Positions 8,480 to 17,400 of a stretch of 38,368 nucleotides of DNA are shown one piece after another. The notes below the pieces were generated by a model. That model worked only from the letters and a program-made list of their open reading frames with translations, did no database searches and had not been told where the DNA came from. The DNA is taken from positions 1 to 38,368 of the forward strand of contig JASCPG010000026.1 of the NCBI GenBank assembly GCA_029960085.1, in the 5' to 3' direction. This DNA is from Microbacteriaceae bacterium PS02067. GTDB taxonomy: Bacteria > Actinomycetota > Actinomycetes > Actinomycetales > Microbacteriaceae. The stretch's first letter is position 1. Each line of letters begins with the position of its first letter. The translations under genes and the position numbers were made by a program.

Positions 8480-9615
8480 GCCCGCAACTCCACGGCATCC
8501 TCCGTCGGCTCGGCGTCGTCGAGCTGACGCAGCTGGGAGCGCGTGCGCTCACCGCGGCGGCGACGCACCCAGGTGTCGATCGTGCCCGCGATGCCGCCGG
8601 GCAGGAACATGACGACGAGGATGAAGAGCACGCCCAGGAGGAACAGGGGCTCGGAGAGCGGGATCCGGAGCACATCGGGCAGTGCGTGGATCCAGTCGGC
8701 GCGCGCCAGCACCGTGAGGCGCTGGTCGAGGAGCGTGTAGAGCACGCCCCCCACGATGGCACCCCACCGGAACCCGACGCCACCGAGGACGACCATGACG
8801 AGCACCGTGATCGTGAGGTCCGCGCCCACGGCGCTCGGCTGCGTGCCGGACTGCAGGAGCATGTAGCCGATGCCGGCGAGCGACGCGCACAGCGCCGCGA
8901 CGACGAACACGATGAGCTTCGCGCGGTAGGGGCTCAGCCCCATCACCTGCACCCGCAGCTCGTTCTCGCGCGTCGCCTGGGCGAGGTGCCCGAGTCGCGA
9001 ACGGTCGACCCACAGCACGACGGCGTAGACGACCACGAGGATCGCGAGAGTCACCCAGTAGAGGTTCCGCGTGTTGACCACTCCGACGAGCCAGTCCGGA
9101 ACGTACTGGACGGGAAGGCGCAGCCCCTCCTCGCCGCCGGTGACCTGCTGGTTGCGGCGCACGAGCACCGATCCGGCCTGCGCGAAGGCGAGCGTCACCA
9201 TCGCGAACGGGATGCCCGAGACGCGCATCGAGATCGCCCCCGTGAACACGGCGATCGCGAGGCCCCCGACGAGCGCGATGAGGACGCCCGGCCACAGCGG
9301 CACGCCGAAGTACTGCAGGGCGAGCCCGAGGCCGTAGGCGCCCGCGCCGAAGTACAGCGCGTGCCCGAACGAGAGCATGCCGCCCGTGCCGAGGAGGAGG
9401 TTGTACGAGAGCGCGAGCGCCGCGAACACCATGCAGAGCGAGAGCAGTGCGAGCGTGCCCGGCATGTAGGTGGGCCCGGGCAGGATGCCCGGGATCGAGA
9501 TGTTCAGGAGCGGGAGCACGGCCATGAGGACGACGAGCGCCGCACCGACGACGAACGGAGCGTACGCGCCGCCGCGACCCCGGACGAGGGTGGGGACCCC
9601 GGTGGTGACGGTCAT
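8476..9615 (-). CDS. livM: Branched-chain-type ABC transporter permease LivM
   Basis: A 379-residue polytopic inner-membrane permease of the hydrophobic amino acid/acid uptake transporter family. The segment ALSYNLLLGTGGMLSFGHA and the later GSVLVRRNQQVTGG match LivM. The last 35 residues are a charged cytoplasmic tail. It pairs with LivH. The ATG at 9615 overlaps the livH stop as ATGA. Despite the name, members of this family also carry urea, amides and aromatic or short-chain acids, so the substrate cannot be read from this gene alone. Confidence 0.88.
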   Translation of the reverse strand: MTVTTGVPTLVRGRGGAYAPFVVGAALVVLMAVLPLLNISIPGILPGPTYMPGTLALLSLCMVFAALALSYNLLLGTGGMLSFGHALYFGAGAYGLGLALQYFGVPLWPGVLIALVGGLAIAVFTGAISMRVSGIPFAMVTLAFAQAGSVLVRRNQQVTGGEEGLRLPVQYVPDWLVGVVNTRNLYWVTLAILVVVYAVVLWVDRSRLGHLAQATRENELRVQVMGLSPYRAKLIVFVVAALCASLAGIGYMLLQSGTQPSAVGADLTITVLVMVVLGGVGFRWGAIVGGVLYTLLDQRLTVLARADWIHALPDVLRIPLSEPLFLLGVLFILVVMFLPGGIAGTIDTWVRRRRGERTRSQLRQLDDAEPTEDAVELRA

Positions 9616-10487
9616 GCTTTCCTCCCCATGAGGCCGGTGGGTCGCACGAGGAGCACGACGGCGAGGAGCACGACGACGATGAAGTCGCCCGTGCCGTTGA
9701 GGTACACGTTCGCGAACTGCTGCAGCACGGCGACGACGACCGAGGCGATGGCTGCACCGGTCAGCGAGCCGAGGCCGCCGATGACGGTGACGATGAACGC
9801 GAAGATGAGCAGGGTCGAACCCAGATGCGCCGAGACGAAGGTCGTGTAGTGCATCGCGAGGACCCCGCCGATGCCGGCCGCCGCTCCCCCGATCGCGAAG
9901 ACGAGGGTGAAGCTCTTGCGCACGTCGATGCCGAGGGCGGTCACCATGGCGCGGTTCTCGACGCCGGCGCGGATGATCATGCCGTAGCGCGTCTTCTTGA
10001 GGAACAGCACGAGCGCGACGAGCACGAGCGCGGCGGCGATCATGAGCACCCAGTACGTGTTCGGGATGCGCGCACCGAGGACCTCGGTGGTCCCCTTCAG
10101 CCATGCAGGGCCGGCGATGTTGACGGCATCCGTTCCCCAGATCCCCTCGAACAGGGCGACGGCGGCGAACGAGAGGCCGACGGTCACGAGCACCTGCTCG
10201 ATGTGCCGCTCGTACAGCGGCCGGATGAGGATCAGCTCCGTCAGCGTCGCGAAGACCGCGCCGACGGCTGCGCCGACCGCGACCGAGACGAGGAACGAGC
10301 CCCACGACGCGCTGCCGAGGGCCTGCGCGACCTGCCAGCCGACGAATGCGCTCAGCGTGAGGAAGGCGCCGTGCGCGAAGTTGAGGACGTGCATGAGGCC
10401 GTAGATGAGGCTGAGGCCCGACGCGACGAGGAAGTACAGCGCACCGAGGCCGACACCGGTGAGGAGGATGAGGACGATGCTGCTCAC
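9612..10487 (-). CDS. livH: Branched-chain-type ABC transporter permease LivH
   Basis: A 291-residue multi-spanning permease and partner of LivM. Family signatures are GLSLIYGLMHVLNFAHGAF near the N-terminus and IIRAGVENRAMVTALGI in the cytoplasmic loop that contacts the ATPases. It starts with a GTG overlapping the livF stop as GTGA, and ends in an ATGA overlap with livM. No frame damage is visible. Confidence 0.9.
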   Translation of the reverse strand: MSSIVLILLTGVGLGALYFLVASGLSLIYGLMHVLNFAHGAFLTLSAFVGWQVAQALGSASWGSFLVSVAVGAAVGAVFATLTELILIRPLYERHIEQVLVTVGLSFAAVALFEGIWGTDAVNIAGPAWLKGTTEVLGARIPNTYWVLMIAAALVLVALVLFLKKTRYGMIIRAGVENRAMVTALGIDVRKSFTLVFAIGGAAAGIGGVLAMHYTTFVSAHLGSTLLIFAFIVTVIGGLGSLTGAAIASVVVAVLQQFANVYLNGTGDFIVVVLLAVVLLVRPTGLMGRKA

Positions 10488-11236
10488 TTCGACTCGCTCC
10501 GTTCGGTCGGTGCACCGTGTGCGACGTCGGTCTCCGCGCTGACGCCCAGGAGCCGCGTGGTCAGGGCGTCGTCGTCGAGGATCTCGCGGGCGGCGCCCGT
10601 GTGGACGACGCGGCCGCTCGCGATGACGACGGCGTCGCCCGCGAGGCGGCGGACGACGTCGAGATTCTGCTCGACGAGCAGGATCGGCACGACTTTGGAT
10701 GCCTCGGCGAGGGCGTCGGCGACTTCGCCGACGATCTTCGGCGCGAGCCCCTTCGTCGGCTCGTCGACGAGCAGGATGCGGTTCTCGTTCAGCAGGGCGC
10801 GCGCGACCGACACCATCTGCTGCTGGCCTCCCGAGAGGGTTCCCGCCAGCTGACTGCGGCGCTTCACGAGGTCGGGGAAGAGTTCGGCGACGAACTCGCG
10901 GCGCGGGTTCTTGTCGCGCTCTGCGAGGGCGAGATTCTCCGCGACGGTGAGACCGGCGAACACCTCACGGTCCTCGGGCACGTACCCGACGCCGCGCTGC
11001 ACGATGCGGTGCGTCGGGAGGCCGTCGATGCGCTCCCCTGCGAGGGTCACCTCGCCCTGGCGGTGGATGAGACCGAGGATGCCTCTGATCGTGGAGGTCT
11101 TGCCGACGCCGTTGCGGCCGAGGACGGCCGTGATCCCCGTGGACCGCACGGAGAAGGTGACGTCTTCGACGACCTGCTGACCGGAGATCGACGCGGACAG
11201 GTGCGTGACGGTGAGGATGGGCTCCGCGGTGCTCAT
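10484..11236 (-). CDS. livF: Branched-chain-type ABC transporter ATPase LivF
   Basis: A 250-residue ABC ATPase with Walker A GRNGVGKTS, a signature LSGGQQQM, and Walker B ILLVDEPTKGLAP. GYVPEDREVFAGLTV is the Q-loop region, with D in place of the usual E after PE. This motif set is that of LivF rather than LivG. The start overlaps the livG stop (ATGA) and the end overlaps livH. The C-terminal extension of about 20 residues (SAETDVAHGAPTERSESK) is poorly conserved and polar. Confidence 0.9.
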   Translation of the reverse strand: MSTAEPILTVTHLSASISGQQVVEDVTFSVRSTGITAVLGRNGVGKTSTIRGILGLIHRQGEVTLAGERIDGLPTHRIVQRGVGYVPEDREVFAGLTVAENLALAERDKNPRREFVAELFPDLVKRRSQLAGTLSGGQQQMVSVARALLNENRILLVDEPTKGLAPKIVGEVADALAEASKVVPILLVEQNLDVVRRLAGDAVVIASGRVVHTGAAREILDDDALTTRLLGVSAETDVAHGAPTERSESK

Positions 11237-12009
11237 GCGGCCGCGCCCTCCGTCCGTCCGAGGTAGGCGCTTTGCACGAGGGGGTTCTCCATGATCCGGG
11301 CGGGAGTGTCGAACGCGATGATCGAACCCGCGTACATGACGGCGACCTTCTCGACGAGCCCCATGAGGACGTCGATGTGGTGCTCCACCATCAGCACCGT
11401 GCAGCCGGTGTCGCGCTGGAGGTCGCGGATGTTGTCGACGAGGCCCGCGACGTCGCCCGACGCGACGCCCGCCATCGGCTCGTCGAGCAGCACGATGCGC
11501 GACTGCGTCGCGAGGAGCACGGCGATCTCGAGCTTGCGCTTGTCGCCGTGGGAGATGTCACCCGCGGCGGTGTCGAGCTTGTGGGTGAGTCCGACCTTCG
11601 CGAGTTGCACGAGGGCGTGCCGCGTCGCGGCATCCGACCGCTGCGGAAACCGCAGCAGGGAGTAGTTGCCGCCGTGCGAGACCTGCGCGGCCAGCCGGAC
11701 GTTCTCGAGGACGCTCAGCCTCGGGAAGAGGCTCGAGGTCTGGAAGGTGCGCCCCAGTCCCGCCCGCGACCGCTGTGGGACGGACGTGCGGGTGATGTCG
11801 TCGCCGTTCATCAGGATCCGCCCGGACGTCGGCCGTGCGATGCCGGAGATCACGTTGAAGAGCGTGGTCTTGCCTGCGCCGTTGGGCCCGATCACGCCGA
11901 CGATGGCGCCGGGCGCGATGTCGAGGTCGACATCCTTGAGAATGGTGGCGCCGCCGATCTGCAGGCCGAGGCCCGAGATGGTGAGCGCGGACGGGACTGG
12001 GGTGCTCAT
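11233..12009 (-). CDS. livG: Branched-chain-type ABC transporter ATPase LivG
   Basis: A 258-residue ABC ATPase. Walker A is GPNGAGKTT, the LivG-type signature is ISHGDKRKLE, and Walker B is IVLLDEPMAGV. The segment RTFQTSSLFPRLSVLENV is the Q-loop region. It starts four bases after the livK stop (TAACACGATG) and ends in an ATGA overlap with livF, so it is part of the same transcript. Confidence 0.9.
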   Translation of the reverse strand: MSTPVPSALTISGLGLQIGGATILKDVDLDIAPGAIVGVIGPNGAGKTTLFNVISGIARPTSGRILMNGDDITRTSVPQRSRAGLGRTFQTSSLFPRLSVLENVRLAAQVSHGGNYSLLRFPQRSDAATRHALVQLAKVGLTHKLDTAAGDISHGDKRKLEIAVLLATQSRIVLLDEPMAGVASGDVAGLVDNIRDLQRDTGCTVLMVEHHIDVLMGLVEKVAVMYAGSIIAFDTPARIMENPLVQSAYLGRTEGAAA

Positions 12010-12013
12010 CGTG

Positions 12014-13231
12014 TTACTGCTTCTCCGCCGGGGCCACTTCGTCGGCGGGGACGGTCTTCACGAGCTCCGGCGTGAAGCTCCCACCCGCGGCGACGAGCTT
12101 CACCTGGTACATCTCCTGGAGGAGCGCGTGGTCGCCCGCGCGGACGGTGAGCGTGCCCTTCGGTCCGTCGAAGGAGAACCCTTCGAGCGCCTTCACCATG
12201 GCATCCACGTCGCCCTTGCCCTCGCTGATCGCCTGCACGAGCATGATGGCCGCGTTGAAGCCGTCGGGCGTGAACAGGTCGGGCGTGCCGCCGGCCTTCT
12301 CGACCGCCTTCACCATCTCGTCGTTGATCTTGTTGTCGGGAGCACCCGGGAAGTAGTAGTTCAGGAAGCTGATCTTCTCCGAGGCCTCACCGTAGGCGCC
12401 GAAGGTCGCCGAGTCGCCGAGGCCGGTCACGACGGGCACCGAGTCGAGCACGCCCTGCTGGCTCATCGCCTGCCACATGGCACCCGAGGTCGCACCGGCC
12501 CACGCGACGAACACGAGGTCGGGCTTGCCCGCGAGCACCTGCTGCGCGAACGGGGTGAACTCCGTGACGTCCTCCGCGACGAGGACGCTGTCCACCGTCG
12601 CACCCTTGGCCCCGAGGATCGCCTTGACGGCTGCCTCGTTGCCTTGCCCGAAGGCGGTGTTCTGCGCGAGGACCGTGATCTTCTTGCCCTTGATGTCGCC
12701 GAGGAACGTGCCCGCCGTGGCGACGTCCTGCGCCGACTGGCGGCCGCTGCGAAAGGTGTAGCCGTTGATTCCGGTGAGGGCGTCTGCGGCGGCCGGTCCC
12801 GAGATGAACAGGACCTTGTTCTGGCCGGCCTGCTCGGCGACGGCCGCGGCGACACCCGACGATGCGCTGCCGGCGAGGATCGTGACGCCCGAGCCGATGA
12901 GCTCCTTCGCGGCGCCGACCGCCGTGTCCGGGTCGCCGGCGTCATCGCGGTACTCGACTGTGATCTTCGTGCCGTTCGCCTCGTTCGTGCCCTTGGTCGC
13001 GTAGTCGAGACCTGCCTTGAACCCGTCGAGGTACTGCTTGCCGTAGCTTGCGAGCGGCCCCGTCTCGCTCGTGATGACGCCGACGGTGATCTCGGCCGGG
13101 CCGGCGGCTCCGGAATCACTCGGGTCGGGCGTGGATGCCTGCGGTGCGCAGGCGGCCAGAGCGAGCGCCGCGGTGGCGATCACGGCCGCCGTCGTCAGCG
13201 CTTTGGGGAGCAACTTCTTCGTAACCCGCAT
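12014..13231 (-). CDS. livK: ABC transporter substrate-binding lipoprotein LivK-like
   Basis: A 405-residue periplasmic-binding-fold type 1 lipoprotein and the first gene of the operon. It has a lipoprotein signal peptide ending in LALAAC (Cys28), then a Pro/Ser/Asp linker and a mature domain beginning EITVGVITSETGPLASYGK, typical of Leu/Ile/Val-binding relatives. I prefer the ATG at 13231, which has AAAGG seven bases upstream. An in-frame ATG at 13249 lacks a good ribosome binding site. The bound ligand is unknown; downstream genes suggest a short-chain hydroxy or keto acid rather than an amino acid. Confidence 0.87.
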   Translation of the reverse strand: MRVTKKLLPKALTTAAVIATAALALAACAPQASTPDPSDSGAAGPAEITVGVITSETGPLASYGKQYLDGFKAGLDYATKGTNEANGTKITVEYRDDAGDPDTAVGAAKELIGSGVTILAGSASSGVAAAVAEQAGQNKVLFISGPAAADALTGINGYTFRSGRQSAQDVATAGTFLGDIKGKKITVLAQNTAFGQGNEAAVKAILGAKGATVDSVLVAEDVTEFTPFAQQVLAGKPDLVFVAWAGATSGAMWQAMSQQGVLDSVPVVTGLGDSATFGAYGEASEKISFLNYYFPGAPDNKINDEMVKAVEKAGGTPDLFTPDGFNAAIMLVQAISEGKGDVDAMVKALEGFSFDGPKGTLTVRAGDHALLQEMYQVKLVAAGGSFTPELVKTVPADEVAPAEKQ

Positions 13232-13257
13232 GTGCGTGCCTTTCGCCATTGGAAGGA

Positions 13258-13313
13258 TACCTGAGACGTGATTCAGGTACTGAGAGTCTGTTCAGGTTTG
13301 TCGGCGCTGTCAA
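13258..13313 (-). promoter_or_regulatory. liv operon promoter and inverted-repeat operator
   Basis: On the minus strand a perfect TTGACA (13313-13308) is followed after 17 bases by CAGACT (13290-13285), a weak -10 box. This puts the transcript start near 13278. An inverted repeat TACCTGA-N8-TCAGGTA (13258-13279) overlaps that start, a position suited to repression. Candidate binders are the TetR protein in the operon or the adjacent MarR protein, whose own promoter palindrome shares the TACCT/AGGTA half-sites. Confidence 0.5.
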
Positions 13314-13380
13314 ATGCACGGAGCCCGAATGTCGATCACGATCCGATAACCGTCGACCACACACGCCGCGGCCGGCCTGC

Positions 13381-13398
13381 ATACCTTAGGTATATACT
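13381..13398 (+). promoter_or_regulatory. Leaderless promoter with palindrome before marR-type gene
   Basis: A perfect palindrome ATACCT-T-AGGTAT (13381-13393) runs into a TATACT -10 box (13393-13398). The ATG of the regulator follows at 13405, so transcription would start at the start codon. A second short inverted pair, ATAC-N5-GTAT (13394-13406), spans the start. No clear -35 box is visible. This arrangement fits autorepression by the MarR protein. Confidence 0.5.
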
Positions 13399-13404
13399 CG
13401 CGGT

Positions 13405-13836
13405 ATGACTATCGGCGACGACATCCTCCGCCTCGTCACCGGCGCGCACGCATTGAGCCGCGTCGCGTCGCTCGAGACCCGCAACGAAGCCCCCGCCGCC
13501 CAGTGGCGGACCATCTCGATCCTGCGTCAGCACGGACCGCTGCGCATCGGCGATCTCGCAGCCCTCAGCCGGGTCACGCAGCCGGGAATGACGCGCCTCG
13601 TGTCACAGATGGCCGAGGCCGGGCTTGTCGAGCGAGGCGCCGACGAGACCGACTCCCGCGCGACCGTCGTGTCGGTGACGCCCGCCGGGCTCGACGCGCT
13701 CGACGAGTGGATGCAGGTGCTGAGCGACGCGCTCGCCCCGCGCTTCGCCGACCTCTCCGACGACGACTGGGTCGCCGTCCGGCGCGCCGCCGAGATCGTC
13801 GAAGAGCGCACGCGAGTCGGCGAGGTCACCCGATGA
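13405..13836 (+). CDS. MarR-family transcriptional regulator
   Basis: A 143-residue winged-helix regulator. The recognition region lies around LRIGDLAALSRVTQPGMTRL (about residues 46-65). It is followed by the wing segment EAGLVERGADETDSRATVVSVT, which has the DxRxxxV pattern of the family. It probably works as a dimer and represses its own leaderless promoter and the MFS gene it overlaps (ATGA). It may also act on the divergent liv promoter about 90 bp away, but that is inference. Confidence 0.88.
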   Translation: MTIGDDILRLVTGAHALSRVASLETRNEAPAAQWRTISILRQHGPLRIGDLAALSRVTQPGMTRLVSQMAEAGLVERGADETDSRATVVSVTPAGLDALDEWMQVLSDALAPRFADLSDDDWVAVRRAAEIVEERTRVGEVTR

Positions 13837-15062
13837 GCGCGCACGGCGCTCCCGTGAGCGTGTGGCGTCAGCCCGCCCAGGTGTGGGCCGTGGCGTTCGC
13901 CTGCGTGATCGCGTTCATGGGGATCGGACTTGTCGACCCGATCCTGCCCGCCATCGCGGCATCCCTCGACGCGACGCCCGTCGAGACGGAGCTGCTGTTC
14001 ACGAGCTACCTCGTCGTCACCGGCGTCGCGATGCTCTTCACGAGCTGGCTCTCGTCGCGGATCGGCACGAAGCCCACGCTCCTTCTCGGGCTCGGCCTCA
14101 TCGTCGTTTTCGCTCTGTTGTGCGCGCTGTCGGGGAGCGTCGACGCCGTGATCGGCTTCCGCGCCGGCTGGGGCCTCGGCAATGCCCTCTTCATCTCGAC
14201 GGCGCTCGCCACGATCGTGGGCGCGGCGTCGGGAGGATCAGCCGCCGCCATCATCCTGTACGAGGCGGCGCTCGGTCTCGGCATCGCGATCGGGCCCCTG
14301 CTCGGCGGCATCCTCGGCGAGATCAGCTGGCGCGGGCCCTTCTTCGGCGTCGTCGCGCTCATGGCGATCGGTTTCGTCGCGGTGCTGGTACTTCTGCGCA
14401 CGGGCGACGAGAAGCGCACGCCCGTGCCGCTGTCGGCGCCGTTCCGGGCGTTGCGTCGCCCCGCGCTTGCGGTGCTCGCGATCGCCGCCCTGTTCTACAA
14501 CATCGGGTTCTTCGTGCTGCTGGCCTACTCGCCGTTCCCGCTCGGATTCGGAGCCATGGGCATCGGTCTGACGTTCTTCGGGTGGGGCGTCGCACTGGCC
14601 GTCACGAGCGTCTGGATGGCGCCGCTGATGCTGCGCTGGATGCCGCGGAGCACCGCGATGCTCGTCGTTTTGCCGCTTCTCGCGATCGACCTTCTGGTCG
14701 CGGCACTCGTCGTCGGCTCCCCCGGCGCACTCGTCGCCTGCATCATCGTCGGCGGGCTGCTGCTCGGGCTCATGAACACCGTCCTCACCGAGTCGGTGAT
14801 GGAGGCGACCGACCTCCCCCGCGCGGTCGCCTCGTCGTCGTACTCGGCCGTGCGCTTCTTGGGCGGAGCGGCTGCTCCCCCGATCGCGGCGGCGCTCGCG
14901 CACGCGTTCACGGCGTCCGTCCCGTTCGTCTTCGCCGCCGTCTCGGTGCTGATCTCGGCGGGGGTCATCCTGCTCGGCCGACGTGCGCTCGCGCGCATCG
15001 ACGGACGCGAGGCGGATGCCGCGGAACAGGCCGTCGCCGTCCTGGTGGGCGACGCGGCCTGA
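13833..15062 (+). CDS. MFS transporter, probable drug or metabolite exporter
   Basis: A 409-residue membrane protein with about twelve hydrophobic segments. It resembles drug:H+ antiporters of the major facilitator superfamily: the segment after TM2 reads SWLSSRIGTKPTLLLGLGL, and LGIAIGPLLGGIL is the antiporter motif C in TM5. It starts with an ATGA overlap with the MarR gene, so regulator and transporter form a classic repressor-efflux pair. The substrate cannot be told from sequence. No terminator is obvious in the 179 bp that follow. Confidence 0.87.
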   Translation: MSAHGAPVSVWRQPAQVWAVAFACVIAFMGIGLVDPILPAIAASLDATPVETELLFTSYLVVTGVAMLFTSWLSSRIGTKPTLLLGLGLIVVFALLCALSGSVDAVIGFRAGWGLGNALFISTALATIVGAASGGSAAAIILYEAALGLGIAIGPLLGGILGEISWRGPFFGVVALMAIGFVAVLVLLRTGDEKRTPVPLSAPFRALRRPALAVLAIAALFYNIGFFVLLAYSPFPLGFGAMGIGLTFFGWGVALAVTSVWMAPLMLRWMPRSTAMLVVLPLLAIDLLVAALVVGSPGALVACIIVGGLLLGLMNTVLTESVMEATDLPRAVASSSYSAVRFLGGAAAPPIAAALAHAFTASVPFVFAAVSVLISAGVILLGRRALARIDGREADAAEQAVAVLVGDAA

Positions 15063-15241
15063 GCCCGGCGGGCGAGAATGGCCACCGCGCGTGGCCAGGG
15101 CGCGAATGCTGTTCCGCGGTGCCGCTCTGCGTGCTTTGGGGCGGATCCGTCGGTGTCGGACGCCGCACCCACCTGGCCTCCCCACGCGACCCCGGGCGCC
15201 GGAGATTGCCTCCGGACCGCCTCGGCTGACATTGTGGGTCG

Positions 15242-15676
15242 ATGGGGAAACGCTGGATCTTGTTGATTGTCGTCGCCGCTACCATCCTGGTGGTCGTCGG
15301 AGCCCTGACCGTATGGGTGTTGACTTCGAAAGCACCGTCGGGCGCCCCGCCGGTCTCTCCTCCCGCCGGCACACCGCAGGACGGAGATGCCGAGCGGGCG
15401 GCCGCCGCGCTGCAGAAGCTGACTACCGATCCGGCCGCGCTATTGCCAGATGCGCTCGACGGCGAGTTGGACGGCGATGTTTCCGACGCCATCCCAGAGG
15501 GAACCACGTTGATAGCCGAACCCGATCGGTGGAGGCCATCCGCCGCCGGTGGTGGGGTGATGGAGGTCACGCTCAAGTACCCCGATGGCAACACTGAGAC
15601 GCTGGATGTTGTCATGATCGAGGATGACGGCAGGTGGAAGGTTCTTCAAACTCTCCCGGCGGGAGCGCTGCGTTGA
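15242..15676 (+). CDS. Membrane-anchored hypothetical protein
   Basis: A 144-residue protein with a short basic N-terminus and one transmembrane segment (about residues 5-27), then a Pro/Ala/Ser linker and an extracytoplasmic domain. The last 40 residues (TLKYPDGNTETLDVV, then DDGRWKVLQTLP) look like a small beta-rich or NTF2-like accessory domain, but I do not recognise the family. No ribosome binding site is evident; CATTGT, about seven bases before the ATG, may be a -10 box of a leaderless transcript. The stop overlaps the TTG start of the secreted hydrolase, so the two may act together at the cell surface. Confidence 0.65.
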   Translation: MGKRWILLIVVAATILVVVGALTVWVLTSKAPSGAPPVSPPAGTPQDGDAERAAAALQKLTTDPAALLPDALDGELDGDVSDAIPEGTTLIAEPDRWRPSAAGGGVMEVTLKYPDGNTETLDVVMIEDDGRWKVLQTLPAGALR

Positions 15677-17400
15677 TCGTGCGCGCACGTGTGGCCGTCC
15701 TTGCGCTCGCAGCTGTCATCGCGAGCATGCTCGCCGTGTCCGTCCCCGCATACGCGACTGGGACGACCATCGAATCGTGCAACAAGCGGCCTTCGTCCCT
15801 GCAGCTCGCCGACACGCTCTCGAGCGACATCGGCCGTGACGGCCAGCCCGTTCAGCAAACTACGCCGCCCGATGGCCCTAGTGTCCCCGTTGTCGATGTC
15901 CACGGATGGACCGGCAAGAGCATCCACAAGAACGACATGCAGAAGCGGGATGGAGCGTTTTCGCAACCAATCGACCTGACCGCCAACCGTGCCGCGACTG
16001 CCAGCGTTGGTCGATCCCTCATAGGGCAGCTGCAAGACGTTGGGAGAACGACGATCTATACGTTCGACTATCACGACCTGTCAGCTCGGTGGGTGACCGA
16101 CCCCGGCATCGGACAGGCACTCGCAGATGCACTGCGCTGCGTTGCTGAGGTGCACGGCACGCCCGCCGTCGTCGTCGCCCATTCGATGGGTGGGCTCGCT
16201 ACGAGACAGGCGCTTTCTATACTCGGAGCCTCGGGCAACTCTGCCCCAGACATTGTCAGCGACGTGATCACGTTCGGCACTCCCAACAGCGGATCCTGGG
16301 TGGCGTCCGTCGTGAACGCGTCGTCCTCCGCCGTGTCGATCGCCAGATTCCTTCCGGGCGATGCCGGCGCAGCCGTCGTAGCCGTCGAGAGTCTACTGGT
16401 GGCATGCGGTGCAGCAACAACGAACTCGCTCGCGCCCGCTGGCGCCTGCGGGCTCCTTCCCGAGTACCTTTCCAGCGCCAGATCAGAAGCGGGAAAGGCG
16501 CTCCGGGTCGGATCGCCAGAGATGTTGGCGCTACCAGCGTGGCCACAGGGCGTCACCGTCCATGCTCTCGCCGGGTCCATCAACCTCGAAGTCGCGCGCT
16601 TCCGATGGTTCGGGCTCACGAGCACCTCACTGGGTTCCGCGGCGGTCGGCGACTTCATCGTCGGAACCGAGTCCGCGTTCGGAGGCGCCGATCTCAACCG
16701 GAGGGTGGAATGCCGATACACCCTTGACGCCGGTGGCGCTCTAGCTGATGCCGTCGCGTACCGGTGGCAACTCAAGACCGCGAACGAGGCACGCGAGCCC
16801 GTCTCGGGCGTCAAAGACTCCGCGTGCTTCCACGGCAATCTCATGCGCAGTATCGAACTCACGAATGAGGCGCTTGGTGTTGTTGCGGACCGAGTAGACG
16901 CGCTGTACGCGGGTGTTTTCCTGCCCGCCAAATCCCTTCCGGGCGGCGGCAACTGGCTTTGGGAGCTACCCGGATACATGATGATGGACGACGGACCGGT
17001 GACAGCGGAGTTCACCGACGCGAGAGGTGACAGAGTCGCGGCCCCTAACTCCACCGCACTATGGGCCCCCTGCCGCGACGTTAAAGGGCAGGGTCTACAG
17101 ACTTTCCGTCTGAACTACGAGTACTCAACGGCCGTGCTCGGTCTCAGCTTCGATGATGCGCACGCGCCGGAGGGGTCTATGGCGACGTTCAACGTCAAGG
17201 TTGCCCATGCTTATCAGGGGACATACGAGATCGCATGGGAACAGACGATCAGCGTCACACGCGGACAACCGCCCGTGCCATTGACTCTGGATGTCACGCA
17301 GGCGTACGAACTCCTCATCGACGTCTGGGTGGATCTTCCGTGCAGTGGTGGGGAATACGAGGGGATTGCGGCAACGTCAGTCGCCTCCTACGTCTATTGA
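15673..17400 (+). CDS. Secreted alpha/beta hydrolase (PGAP1/lipase-like)
   Basis: A 575-residue exported protein. The start is taken as the TTG at 15673, which overlaps the preceding stop (TTGA) and has GGGAG seven bases upstream. This gives a clean signal peptide ending in PAYA near residue 28; the longer ATG frame would place 13 extra residues in front. Hydrolase features are the oxyanion motif DVHGWTGKS, the nucleophile elbow AHSMGG (Ser171), and FGTPNSGSWVAS after it, as in lipases and PGAP1-like esterases. The C-terminal 200 residues look like a separate beta-rich domain of unknown role. Base composition is less GC-biased than its neighbours, which may mean transfer. Confidence 0.75.
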   Translation: MIVRARVAVLALAAVIASMLAVSVPAYATGTTIESCNKRPSSLQLADTLSSDIGRDGQPVQQTTPPDGPSVPVVDVHGWTGKSIHKNDMQKRDGAFSQPIDLTANRAATASVGRSLIGQLQDVGRTTIYTFDYHDLSARWVTDPGIGQALADALRCVAEVHGTPAVVVAHSMGGLATRQALSILGASGNSAPDIVSDVITFGTPNSGSWVASVVNASSSAVSIARFLPGDAGAAVVAVESLLVACGAATTNSLAPAGACGLLPEYLSSARSEAGKALRVGSPEMLALPAWPQGVTVHALAGSINLEVARFRWFGLTSTSLGSAAVGDFIVGTESAFGGADLNRRVECRYTLDAGGALADAVAYRWQLKTANEAREPVSGVKDSACFHGNLMRSIELTNEALGVVADRVDALYAGVFLPAKSLPGGGNWLWELPGYMMMDDGPVTAEFTDARGDRVAAPNSTALWAPCRDVKGQGLQTFRLNYEYSTAVLGLSFDDAHAPEGSMATFNVKVAHAYQGTYEIAWEQTISVTRGQPPVPLTLDVTQAYELLIDVWVDLPCSGGEYEGIAATSVASYVY

